Shown here one piece after another: positions 10,634 to 24,054 of a stretch of 55,174 nt of DNA (position 1 is its first letter; every line of letters begins with the position of its first letter). The stretch is from Amylostereum areolatum (taxonomy: Eukaryota; Basidiomycota; Agaricomycetes; Russulales; Stereaceae). The notes beneath the pieces are model-generated. The model saw only the letters and a list, made by a program, of their open reading frames with translations. It ran no database searches and was not told the origin of the DNA. The position numbers and the translations under genes were made by a program. The stretch is taken from positions 1 through 55,174 of the forward strand of contig SAXG01000143.1 of the NCBI GenBank assembly GCA_012932865.1, in the 5' to 3' direction.

Positions 10634-13026
10634 TCACAGAACATAGCGGAACTCGCGATTCTCGCGATCGGTCAAATCCAAGAACGCCTACAGATACATA
10701 AAGCAATCAGCATCTGTTCTGCCCCGCGAATGAAGATCCGCAATGAATGCGCGTAGACTGACCCTATCAACGTGCACCTCCTCCTTCTTCCCATCTGCAT
10801 CGACATGTGCAACATAGACGTTGTCGAATCCGTCCTTACGCCCCTCCTTCTCCCGCTTTGTGTTCTCACGCGCGAGATGAAAGCGGATGGCGAGGAGGAG
10901 GAGACCTGAAATAAACGAGGCGCCGGTGATGATGGCCCAGGGGACGTTGTTGCTAAAGAATGTTGCAGGCTGGCGTGAGCGCCCGTGAAGGGTGGATAGA
11001 GAGGTGCTTGCTTACCGTGGTTGGTATCGCTTCTTCCACATGAAAGGCGCGGCCGCGTTGCCAATAGCATACCCGGACAACACGATCGCGTTTGTTGCCG
11101 CACCTGCAAGCAAACCGGGTGTAAGAGCAAATGTAGTTAGTGGCAAGGTCGGGCGCACGTTTCGTATGACCAGCGGTGACAATGGCGGTCCAAGATAGGA
11201 ATATGACAAAGGGCGTGATGGCAAAGACTAGCGAGAAATGTCAGTCGTCAACGAAGTCGGGTAAAGACTGGCGGAACACACTTGAGAGCCAGTACGAGAA
11301 CAAGAGGCCGATCTTCAGGTGTGCGGGAAGGGTGATCACAAGGATAGATCCCAGGATGGCGGGGATGAACATGAGACAGGCGGTAAACGCGCGTCCGTTC
11401 TTCCAATAGGAGGCGATGACGGACGCAGTTCCAATGGTGACGACTGGAAAGATGATGCAAAAAGCACAATCAATATTTGTCGAAATGCAGCAAGATTGAA
11501 CGCACTCTCAACGACACCATCCACGCAGCCGATGAGCGTAGTATTGATGGGAGAGAACCCAAACTGGCTGACGATGATTTGACGCTGGTTGGTGAGCTAC
11601 CAGTAAAGAGGTCCCTGTGTTAAAAATAGTGCACCTGCGGGCGGAACACGCGGAGACTTACAGAGTTCACAATGTTGGCGATGGCGGCGAAAAAAAAGAA
11701 CAGCCACGTCTTGGGGTCGCGGAGCGTCTCGATAAGCCTATCGTGTCGCGAGTCAGCATTGTGAGCATGATCTATTCTGGACAAGACCACGCACTGTTCG
11801 CGCTTGAAATGGGCGTTCTTCACGCCCGTCTGGTTTTCTTTGATACGCTGCACGGCCATTACACGCTCCTCCGGGGTCAGGAACCATGCCGTGGTCGGTC
11901 CGTCTGGGAAGAAGAAGAAGAAGCAGACGGATGTGACCAGGGTAATGAGGCCGGTGATGATCATGAGCCTAGAAAACCATGTTTTAAGGAAAAGGCCGGA
12001 CGAAAAGCGATTCCAAGAAAAAGGCGCACCATTGCCAAGGCGCGAAATTGGCGTTGTGAGTGTGCAGCAGACCGAAGCTCACGAAACCGAGGAAAATGAC
12101 CGCGATGCCGTTCATGAGGACTGTTGAGAAATGACTGCTCAAAATCTACCCCGAGCGCCACGGACAATAGGGTACTCACACCAGTACCCCACCCTTCTCG
12201 TTTGCTCCTGACGAGTATAGAGCATTGAGGTGACCAGAAGGAAGCCCGGAGTGATGGCGCCCTCGCACATGCCCAGAATGAATCGCACGGCAAAAAGGGC
12301 ACCGAAGGACTTGCATGCAGCATGAGAAAGCAGGGCGACGGCCCAAATGAAGATGTTGAGGCTGAATTGAATTGTGAGCAACGTGGGGAGGACTGGAACG
12401 GCGGAGAACGTACGCCATCCATTTGCCGACGGGAAGGTATTGCAGGGCCAGGTTCTGCGGATACTGGAAAACCAGGTACGATAGGTAGAAGACCGTGCCA
12501 AGCCAATTGAACTGGTTTTGGGTAAGGTGTGCCGTTTGCCTGGAAGGAGATGGTGTTGGTTTGTGGGTGTCCTGACGCGATGAAGGATTGTTACGCACTG
12601 GAGCCCCAAGACAGCACTTTGTCCGAGTGTGGTCTTGTCTGCGAATGTCATGCTATGGACCATCCTTCAGTCGAACATCTCGGTTCGGTGGGCGGCGGTG
12701 CTCACATGTACATCACTAATGCAGGCGAGATGGTGAATATATTGGTCCCCAGACACCGGAGTACATCGAACACTTACAACACATTAGAGGCATGACATGA
12801 AGGTCTATTTTCCGCCTGAAGACATTGAGAAGACAGGATATGGAGGAGGAGAGCATTCTCACCTCAGGCGGGCGGCAACCTCGGGATCGAGAGGTGCGTC
12901 CGAGTGGGCGGACAGAACGGCGCCCGAATCGACCTGTTTCTCATCGTACGTGACGGCCGCGGGGAAGCCACCGGGACCAGCAACTTTCTCTGTGGAGGCG
13001 GCGATATCACTGTTGGACGAATTCAT
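10634..13026 (-). CDS. MFS transporter, allantoate/nicotinate permease (Dal5/Tna1) type
   Basis: The start is ATG at 13026-13024 (MNSSNSDIAASTEKV). The stop TGA at 10636-10634 follows FLDLTDRENREFRYVL, a C-terminal signature of the fungal anion:cation symporter (Dal5) family. At least eight short introns separate about 12 hydrophobic segments. Recognisable pieces are SMTFADKTTLGQSAVLGL in TM1, NQFNWLGTVFYLSYLVFQYP, an RFILGMCEGAITPGF segment and ATTNAIVLSGYAIGNAAAPF. These proteins are plasma-membrane symporters for organic anions such as allantoate, nicotinate, biotin-like compounds or dipeptides. The substrate cannot be read from sequence. The cytosolic tail is highly charged. Confidence 0.88.
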
Positions 13027-13629
13027 GGCGGGTTGGAGGGGGAACGGAAGAGGGCCACGAAGAAGCAGGAAAGAGGCCGGATGGGATTATAAGAGACGGG
13101 GAGAGCGCCCATAAGTGAACCGAACGGGGATCGGGCACGAAGTTGAAGCACACGATCAAACTGCAGATCGTCCAAAACAATTCGTTCGTGCGCGACGGAG
13201 GTACCTTTTCATGATATCGAGCTGGTGCTGGGGTTTCCGTTTCCTTTCCGGCACTGCCTGAGAGAAGTTACGGTATGCGATGCCAGTGTCCTAGGCTGTA
13301 TCTGGTCTGTAGAGCGGGAGAAGCAAACGAATGCATGGTCCACCATGGTGAGTATGTTGGATGATGAGGTGGAGGAAGATGTGGAAGATTGTTCGTCCTC
13401 GACGCGTTCCACCTGGACGCGCCGGCGTCTGATACGGGAGTCCGGGCTCTCCCACCTCCTGAACTCTCTCCACCGACGCCGGTCCGTTCCTCATTTTTCT
13501 CTCCGACCACCACGACGCTCACCGTCGTACGCTGTCTCCCATAGCCCACGTCCCACAATACTATTTCCGTCCTGCCCGCCGCTCGAAATCAGAGAGCTCT
13601 TGTGTGATCAGTGACCATCCACTGCTAAC
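13027..13629. promoter_or_regulatory. Divergent promoter region, MFS transporter and CLP1
   Basis: 603 bp between divergent starts. An open plus-strand frame at 13225-13614 (129 codons) is Arg/Ser-rich, has no recognisable domain and sits immediately upstream of CLP1. I regard it as 5' leader rather than a gene. Confidence 0.4.
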
Positions 13630-15561
13630 ATGTCCCAGCACACAAAAGAGTGGGTTCTCGAACCCGAGTCTGAGTACAGGTTCGAACTTGACCCGAAAAC
13701 ATCCCTCGCCATTAAAGTCCGTATTTCCCCTCCCTTTCCCCGTCTCAATCGTTCTCATTCGTCCAACAGCTCGTCTACGGTCACGCTGAAGTATTCGGTG
13801 CTGAACTTGCAGAGGGAAAAACATACCTTTTCGCCCATGAATGCAAAGCGGCCGTTTATACCTGGCAGGGCTGCACCCTCGAGATGAGTACCTTCATCTT
13901 TTCCGCCACTACCGGTTCTCTCTCTGCCCCACCGACCGACGACCGTTCGACCAGCACGTTACAGGCCAACCCTCTACAGAGTATGTCTCGGACGAGACAC
14001 CCATGTACCCCTACGCCAATGTCCATCTCTCCCTCGAGAAGATGCGTCTCCGTGCCCAGCGCGCTCTCAACGGCTCTCCTCCTCCGCCAGGCGAAGACGA
14101 CACCGACGCGGAACCCCCCCGGGTTCTCGTCCTTGGCCCCGAAAACTCTGGAAAGACGACCGTATGCAAGATCCTCACAAACTTTGCCGTGCGTGCTGGG
14201 CAGGATTGGGAGCCAATATACGTTAACGTCGATCCGAGCGAGGTAAAACACTGTTGTCACGCATACATCCTATGTGCTGAACGGTCGCTTGCAGGGAGGC
14301 TGGTCTGTCCCTGGAACTATATCTGCTGCCTCCGTATCATCACCTCTTACCACATCTTCCCCTGCAAATCCCCTCGGTACCGCCGCCTCGTCGGCGCCCA
14401 CAACTCTCGCGTCGAATGCGCTTCTCCCTTTAATGTATTGGTATGGTCATCCGGAGACGAAACGCAACCCTCTTCTCCTCGATCGTATCATTCGAAATCT
14501 GGGAGAAAACGTCGCCGAGCGACAGGACAGCAATCCAGAAGGTGCCGTTTTTGCCAGTTTCCGGGAATACAAGAATGCTGACGACGGGACCAGGCCGTGT
14601 TGCGGGCGTGATTGTGGACACTCCGTCCTCGTTCGCTTCTTCAAGTACCGCAGCGAACGATCACCGACACAACCTCATCCGAGCATGCGTAGATGCCTTC
14701 CGCAGTACGTCTTCCCATTCATATGACTCTTGTACGTTAGTTAAAGGTCATATATCCAGTCAACGTCATCCTTGTCGTCGGCCACGAAAAGCTCAACGTC
14801 GAAATGCAGCGGACCTACGGTAGCCGCATGACCGTCGTTAAAATTCCCAAGTCTGGTGGCGTTCGTATCCCAATTTCCGACCATTCCAGCGACCATTCTG
14901 ACCGTTGATATACAGGTCGTCGAGCTTGATCTACAGTACCGCCAACGCGTTCACACCTATCAAATGCACAATTATATGTACGGTTCGCCTATCACGCCCC
15001 CTCCAGGTCTACGACCGATGGTCCAAGCCACGCCCGGCGGCGAAACCGCGTTGATGGACATGCATCTCGCGCCGAGCAGTACCGTCATCAACTTCAGCGA
15101 TCTCACCATCTACCGCATCGGCGAGGGTGCGTCTTTCTTCTTCCTAGCATCCAGTTTGAATTGTAATCTTGGCGGCCTTGGTAGAGACGATGGCCCCCTC
15201 TTCGGCGCTGCCCATCGGCGCGACGCGCACAGTATCCGAGATGGTCCCCGTCCATATTGACCCGGGGTCAGCGGGCGCCAGACTCCACAATGCGCTCCTC
15301 GCACTCCTGGCGTTGCCCTCCAACCCAGACGAGGCAGAGCGGTACGATGAAGAGGTACTTGATCTCCAGGTCTCCGGATTTCTGGCAGTGTGCGTTTTCT
15401 TTCTCTTCTCTTCTCTGTCCTTCTTATCCATTGGCATGACTGTATGGTGTAGGACCAGCATCGATACGAAGAACAAGAAAATGACGATCCTGGCTCCGGG
15501 CCCGGGCTCGTTCGTAGGGCGCACGGCGATCATCGGGTCGTTCGAGTGGTCTGAGCAGTGA
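13630..15561 (+). CDS. CLP1: Clp1, mRNA cleavage and polyadenylation factor / RNA 5'-kinase family
   Basis: The start is ATG at 13630 (MSQHTKEWVLEPESEYRFEL) and the stop is at 15559-15561. An N-terminal domain contains LVYGHAEVFGAEL and AVYTWQGCTLEM. Then comes QPSTEYVSDETPMYPYANVH, the P-loop domain with VLVLGPENSGKTTVCKIL, YVNVDPSEGGWSVPGTISA, and a C-terminal domain ending IGSFEWSEQ. Clp1 is a subunit of cleavage factor I (with Pcf11) in nuclear mRNA 3'-end processing. Animal Clp1 is an RNA 5'-hydroxyl kinase, while yeast Clp1 binds ATP without detectable kinase activity. Here the Walker A GxxxxGKT is intact. About seven introns are needed; one begins at GTACCTTC shortly after LEM and joins to QPSTEYV. 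Confidence 0.93.
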
Positions 15562-15987
15562 TTCGACACGGCGGTGACGGAACGTGGTCGCATTTGTTCT
15601 CCAACTACTGCGCATCTTCCTGTACGGGTTCTCCGCCCTTGCCTATCGGTCATGGCAAATGCAGATTCTAGAAATGTGAAGGTCGTTCTTCCAAGGATAA
15701 ATCCGCCACCGACATCTTTTGGTCAGGAACCTCGGTCCGTGTTACCCATTGTCTGAATAGATGTGAGAAACTCGCAGTTGGCCCTGATCCTACCACCCAA
15801 GAACTGTGCACCTCATGGACACCACACATCGCCTTCCACAAATCTTCTAGATGATCGGATGTTCAAAACACCTTAGTGTGAATCGGTCTATTCGGTCACC
15901 GGTCATCGCGAAGGGATCAGTTGTTCCTCGGGTTCCTACGTTTGCACTGTCCTACTTGTTGTGTACTCCCCTTTCCTTAGCACGAGC
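15562..15987. other. Intergenic, CLP1 3' UTR and GNAT promoter
   Basis: 426 bp between two plus-strand genes. No coding frame, repeat or RNA gene was seen. Confidence 0.5.
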
Positions 15988-17075
15988 ATGGCCGCCTCCG
16001 TGAAGCTCATTGAAACCCCCACCGGTTGGCTCATTTTTTGCACACTTATGAGTAGCGGCCTTGGGGCCTAACACAGCTCGTTTCTAGACGCTCAGGTCGA
16101 AGAAACCGTCCAGCTTTTGTGTCAAGCGTTCGAGGGAGGTGGGCCACATCCTCTCTTAATTCTCCAGACGAAGCTTGTCGACCAAGCTCTCCGTTCCTCA
16201 CAGATGCTACAATTCCCGGCATGACTGGGGACAACCCCGAGCTCATTCCAGCCTTGTTCCGCTCAATGCTTCGCGCCGGCGCGCTCGAAGGCTCCTACTA
16301 CGTCGTGGACGACGACGCCGGGAAGATCCTCACCATAGGCCTATGGTTTGGCCCTGGCCAGGAAATGTTCTCCAGGCAAGGGTGGCCCTCCGTGTTGGTC
16401 TGCGCCACACACATAAGTATTGCTAACACATCATGATTTTGGTAATCGGCAGCGAGGCCCAACGTGCCGCAGGATGGAACGACTTTTTCGCCGCGCTGTC
16501 TCCTGAAGCTCAGCACTGGTGGAATGCAGTCGTGAGCACGCTTTCATTACACTGTGACGATGGAGATCGTTCTGACCGGCCTCTGCGAGCTAGTTCCATA
16601 AGAAGCACGGAGACATGATCCAGACACACCTTGGACCCGACGTGCGTGGCGACGCATTATTCATCATCATTTCTCTCTTCTAAGCAGTGCATGACTCCAT
16701 AGTACACAGACTCCTGGTTCGCCAACATCGTCGCCACACATCCCGCCCATCAGCGGAACGGGTACGCCTCGATGCTCATCAAAACGGTCTGTGCGCGGGT
16801 GCGTGGTTTTTCTGCCTTGTATCGCCCGAGGATGTGCAGGGTCTCATCTCAACGGGCGGCAGGCTGAGAAAGAGAACAAGAGGGCGACCCTCGCCACGCA
16901 GAGCGAGGATAACGTAGGCTCTTCCTATCTCTCTCGGCGCGCGCGCTCTCTGAATGGTCGCCGGCAGACGCGTTTTTATCAAGGCTTGGGGTTCAAACTC
17001 CTCGGCATGACAGACATTCCTGTGCCAGACGGCTCGTGGAATGACTATGTTCTGCGTTGGGAGACGTCCCTCTGA
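15988..17075 (+). CDS. GNAT-family N-acetyltransferase
   Basis: The start is ATG at 15988 (MAASVKLIETPT). An intron at 16025-16087 joins to DAQVEETVQLLCQAFEGD, the typical first helix of fungal GNAT proteins. The fold continues with GSYYVVDDDAGKILTIGLWF (beta 2-3) and the acetyl-CoA loop region ANIVATHPAHQRNGYASMLI, which matches the V-x-P-x-x-Q-x-x-G-x-G/A pattern. It ends FYQGLGFKLLG and a short tail. At least six introns are present. One of them (16376-16452) appears to use a GC donor. The acceptor substrate is unknown; proteins of this type are usually cytosolic. Confidence in the superfamily is high. Confidence 0.83.
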
Positions 17076-17332
17076 CGATGACTCATTCCTTTCTCCCCCC
17101 CCAATTTGAACTGTCCCTTTCGACACTATTTGCAGTGTATGGTCCTTAGTAGGATTGTCGTCATCGTGAACGTACCACTTCTTTTCAACTCTTCTATGTC
17201 ACGCTCCCAATTTCCAACTCGACGAAACTCTGCGTATTGTTGACTTGCAGTTTCGATGGCCGTTTGTGACAGAATCTTCGGGGTGACTGGTTAGGAGCCC
17301 GCACCAACGCATGGCGGCATAAGTTACAGGCT

Positions 17333-17581
17333 TTACAGCCGTTTGCATAAAGGATGGCACTCACTGAAAAAAAACGGGCCTTCCCCAGACCTTCTGAAAT
17401 GGAACTTACGCGTCACGAGATAAGCGCCTTACTATCGGAGTTTGAACATCTTGTAGCTTAGCTATCGGAGGTTGAAATAAGTGTAGCTATGACGTATGCA
17501 TCTGTGAGATAAGCGCCGAGAAGGTAGGGGAAGAGACGCGTTTTGTTCCACGAGTGCCATCCTTTATGCAAACGGCTGTAA
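17333..17581. mobile_element. Non-autonomous DNA transposon (MITE), Tc1/mariner-like
   Basis: Two perfect 30-bp inverted repeats bound this 249-bp segment: 17333-17362 (TTACAGCCGTTTGCA...) and its reverse complement at 17552-17581. If TA is taken as the target duplication, the element is 17337-17577 and its ends read CAGCCG. TA duplication with short CAG-type ends is the Tc1/mariner pattern. There is no transposase frame inside. It sits in the gap between the convergent GNAT and NADH dehydrogenase genes. The superfamily is inferred; the inverted repeat is seen directly. Confidence 0.78.
17416..17516 (+). repeat. Internal direct repeats of the MITE
   Basis: Inside the element, GAGATAAGCGCC occurs twice, near its left-centre and right-centre. 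Between the copies lie two diverged units of about 30 bp built on CTATCGGAG-TTGAA-TGTAGCT. These may be transposase-binding or replication-slippage products. Confidence 0.6.
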
Positions 17582-17681
17582 GTAACAGTCCATGAAGCAT
17601 GCGTCCACAGTGCGTAGTGACACATCTCAACGTCGCTGTCTTTCTATATCCACAAACAAGTTCTGAGTCAGAAGTCAGCCT

Positions 17682-20310
17682 TTAGAGCTTGCTCAAATCC
17701 CTCCCCCACACACCCCGCACGATCCAATCGATCATGAGCAGCGCCCGCGTGCGCGCGCTCACCTGCTCGCTCCAGTACACGCTCCGCCACGCGTACATGG
17801 CCACGAGCCCACCCATGAAGCTCATCTTTCCAAGGTCGAACACGGCCGCGTTGCCGATGTACGCCAACGACCCGAGGTGCGCGTAGCGGAAAGGCTGCGA
17901 CACGGCTTCGTCGAGGTCCGCGGGCAGGTTGTTCGCAAGCAGCATCTCGCGTCCGGCGGCGAGCTTGTTCAGCTTCTTACCAAGGTATTCGCCCTGTTGA
18001 GAGGCAACTTGTGCGGTCTGAGATGGGGGTTAGAGGGGCAAGGAAGGGTGCGAGAGGGACGAACGGCGGGAAGGGCGGTGATCTTGCTTCCGAGTTCTTG
18101 GAGGAGGACAGCGAGTTCGTTGAGGGACAAGCTGTTATCCGCGTCGGTGTCGTAGAGGTCGAACAATTGCCGGACCTGGAAACGTCGGTGCATAAGTACT
18201 TCACCGTACCAGATGCGTGTTATGATCAACCTTGTCGAGCTGCTTCTCGGCCATCGGTATTTGTTTTTTGATGCGTTTCACTGGGATCCAAGTCAAACCG
18301 ATACCAGGGACACGAAAGAGGTAACACTCACCCATGATTTGCCATTCGTCGAAGTCAATCCTGCCATCCTTGTTACGGTCGGCTTCCTCGACGAGTTCCA
18401 GCAAGTGGTCGACCACGCTAGTCTCAATCTGGTCTCTGGTGAGTCTACGAGGTCTCGAGATGAAGACTGATGTCCCACCGTGGCAGCGTCTCCGATAGCA
18501 TATATATCTCCCAATGGGGCGCCTTTCACGCGCAGCTGAGCGTCGACCTCAATCGCCTTCTTGTGGACTTGATTTGGGAGTAGATTCGACACGCGTTTCG
18601 TGAACGGGTTCATGGCGATGCCCGTGCTCCAAAGGACGAAATTGGTGGGGAGTTCATGCTTGGTGAGCTCGTGGGTTTCTGGGTCACGGACGGAATAGGT
18701 TACGGTGTCCGGCGACACGGAGACCACGCTGATGACTTTCCCGTCAGGGAATGGCAGACCAGGACGAAGCAATGATCATACCGAGCGGACGTGACAAGGT
18801 CGACCTCGTCTCTTGCAAATTTATCTTCTGCATACTTAGAAATAGCCTCGGAGTACTGATGGGATAGCGGTTAGATACGGAAACCAGAGAGATGATAAAT
18901 ATGGTATACTGTGTTCAAGATGTGTTCCCTGGACTGTATAATATGTATCGACACCTCTTCCCGGCAAATCTTAGGGTACTGCAAGAACAGGTCAGGAAGC
19001 TTGCGCGATGATGCCACAAGGAGAACCAAGGTCGTACGTAGTTGATAATATCCTCATGGCACAAGTCGTAGATTTCCTGCATCGCTGTAGTGAGGGACGG
19101 AGTGGCAGTTCAGATGACGAGGTGACTTACAGCAGCCGCTTCGACACCCGTGGGTCCACCTCCACAGATAACAAAGCTCAAGAGACGCTTGCGTTCCTCA
19201 GGAGATGTCGTAGGTAAAGATGCAATTTCAAAGTTGTCTGTGATCGCGCTGCTGTTAGAAGGGCTCGCTCGGTGCGCCTAGTGCGTACCTAATATCCGTC
19301 GTCGTATATTCTGGGCATCAGAAATCGTCTTGAGCTGGAAGCAATGTTCAAGTCCAGGAACACCATGCGTACTTGACACCGAGCCAGCGGCGATAATGAG
19401 TTTATCGTACCTGCTCACAAGCATAAGCGACACCACTACATAGACAGATACAAACGAGGACTAACGGAACGTAGAGATTGTGTTTCTCTCCATGAGCGTC
19501 GACAGTTTCCACTTCCAACAGGCGTTCGGACATGACAAGATCGACGGCACGGGCGGTTATGAGCTGGCCATGGACGCGAGCGATTATCTTCCGTATAGGT
19601 TCAATGAGAGAGCGTATAGATACAGTGCCCACAGCGGCAGCTAAAAAAAGATACGCTCGGATAATTTCGCATGCTATAACCGGAGCACGTACAAGGAAGG
19701 AGAGGCGTGAAAGTGTTGAAGGTTTCTGGAGAGACAACGGTCACGTGATACTCGCCGACGTTCAAGTTCTTTATCACACTAACGGCCTGTAGGTTGTTGG
19801 AGCGTGTATGGAGTGGAGAGAATGCAGAGAGCGTACCCCCCAGCCACCGCCCACGATAACGAGCTTGGGTTTGTTGTGTAGCCCCTTCATGGTTTCGTCT
19901 TCCTCGTCGCCAACCAAGACACGAGCGATGGGAAGATTCTTCGGACCACCTAGTTCAGGATGAAGAGCCAGCGGATTAACGGGAACGCGTTCAAGGTGGC
20001 GATCTTGATATGTAAAGGCATCATGAACGAAGAAGCAACCGGTAATAACCACTACACCGAGGACGGAAGAAACACCGAGGAAGATTGTCGCCCGAAAGGT
20101 AGTACGTGCGGCCCTCCCCAAACGTAAAAGGCGAGACGGACGCGACTGAATATGTGAAGCGGAAGTTGGGGGAACTTGCGAGGGCGGTGGAGTGGAAAGG
20201 TACCGAGGGCGAGATGTGAACCGGAAGGGGAGGGTGTGAGCGATGTGACGGGTTAGAGGGACGGCCGAGCGCGGCCTGAGCAGGGCGGCGCGGAAGACAG
20301 GGAGCGGCAT
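17682..20310 (-). CDS. Type II NADH dehydrogenase with EF-hands (external, mitochondrial)
   Basis: The start is ATG at 20310-20308. An Arg-rich N-terminus (MPLPVFRAALLRPRSAV) looks like a mitochondrial targeting sequence. It is followed by one hydrophobic segment (IFLGVSSVLGVVVITGCFF). The first dinucleotide fold is KLVIVGGGWG. A late segment reads VLWSTGIAMNPFTKRV and DIYAIGDAAT, the FAD-binding signature. An inserted pair of EF-hand loops, DRNKDGRIDFDE and DTDADNSLSLNE, has canonical Ca2+ ligands. The C-terminus ends in a membrane-associating region before the stop at 17684-17682. These enzymes oxidise NADH to ubiquinone without proton pumping; EF-hand forms (Neurospora NDE1, plant NDB) face the intermembrane space and can be Ca2+-regulated. 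The gene is head-to-head with ATP2. Confidence 0.92.
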
Positions 20311-23067
<2,757 letters not shown>

Positions 23068-24054
23068 TCGGCTTTTGCCATATGTCAAAACGTGGTCGTC
23101 AGAGCTGGCTACAGGGAGGATGGAAGCGTCAGTGGTGCAGGACTCGCATTACTTACATTAGATTTATTCTTAGCATGCTTGTGGTGTTGTGTCGGTCGGT
23201 GTCGCTGGCGCGAGTAATCAAAAGCGTTTCCTTACCTCTCCGTCTATTCGTCAACGTTGTTCGATCCCCGATATGATCTACTGCCATTGAGCCTTGAGGT
23301 CGGTCTTTTAGTTGACTAAGCTGTGATTAGGAAATGTTGAACGACGGTGAAGACGATTGAATTTCTTCAACACTTGGACATGGGTAAGTCAATCCCTGCC
23401 CTCGCCCAACTCCATCTAATGCTCTTGATATCTCGCAGAACGACCTTCAGTCGTTTTATATGCATTACGGTTGTTCGCAACACTGAAGAAGAACCCATTG
23501 GAAGCAGGTGTGGTACCGTGTTGTTTCGTTGGATATGATGCGATTCATTCTTACTTTGCCTTCCGTCCCGACGTCCGACCACTTAGACGGTGAGACAATG
23601 ACTGTGTTTAGAGTCTAGAGCCGTAGGTCGGCTTGTGGCGACCGCTTGTTGGCTCCCCTTACCGTGAAACGCTACAGGTGACGCGGCTACACAGCAAACT
23701 TCCCACAACTCCGCATCGCTGTGGACTCCGACGGACAGCAAAATAGGCCGTCATTGTATACAATTGTACGGGGAATGTGAGATGCCCGTTACATCTTCGC
23801 CTCATGTTTCTCCGGAAACCACTTTGCATCCGCCCTCCTGTCGCAGTTACCACATGCAGCTCCCGCCTGTCTCCGCACCGGTGACCCATACAGCGTCGCA
23901 GGGGCTTTTCGCGGTCACCGTTTACCGTCTCTTGTGTCATCCAAGGTCTCCCGCGCTTACAATGCGTATAAAAGGAGTACGAACCGGACGGTCCTGGTCT
24001 TCTAGCAAGTGACATTCCTCCTCGTTCACTCTCGCCCACTCCAGTACAAGCGAC
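23068..24054. other. Intergenic, ATP2 3' region and cerato-platanin promoter
   Basis: 987 bp without a convincing gene. Small open frames exist on both strands but show no domain and no consistent splice structure. The only clear element is the TATA box at 23967. Confidence 0.5.
23967..23974 (+). promoter_or_regulatory. TATA box of the cerato-platanin gene
   Basis: TATAAAAG lies 88 bp upstream of the ATG at 24055, a usual distance for a TATA box allowing a 5' UTR of about 50 nt. A strong TATA fits a regulated secreted-protein gene. Confidence 0.6.

Noticed and set aside
17325..17590. hAT classification for the 17.3-kb MITE
   Set aside because: The bases outside the repeats (AGGCTTTA versus TAAGTAAC) do not make an 8-bp direct duplication; a TA duplication fits better.
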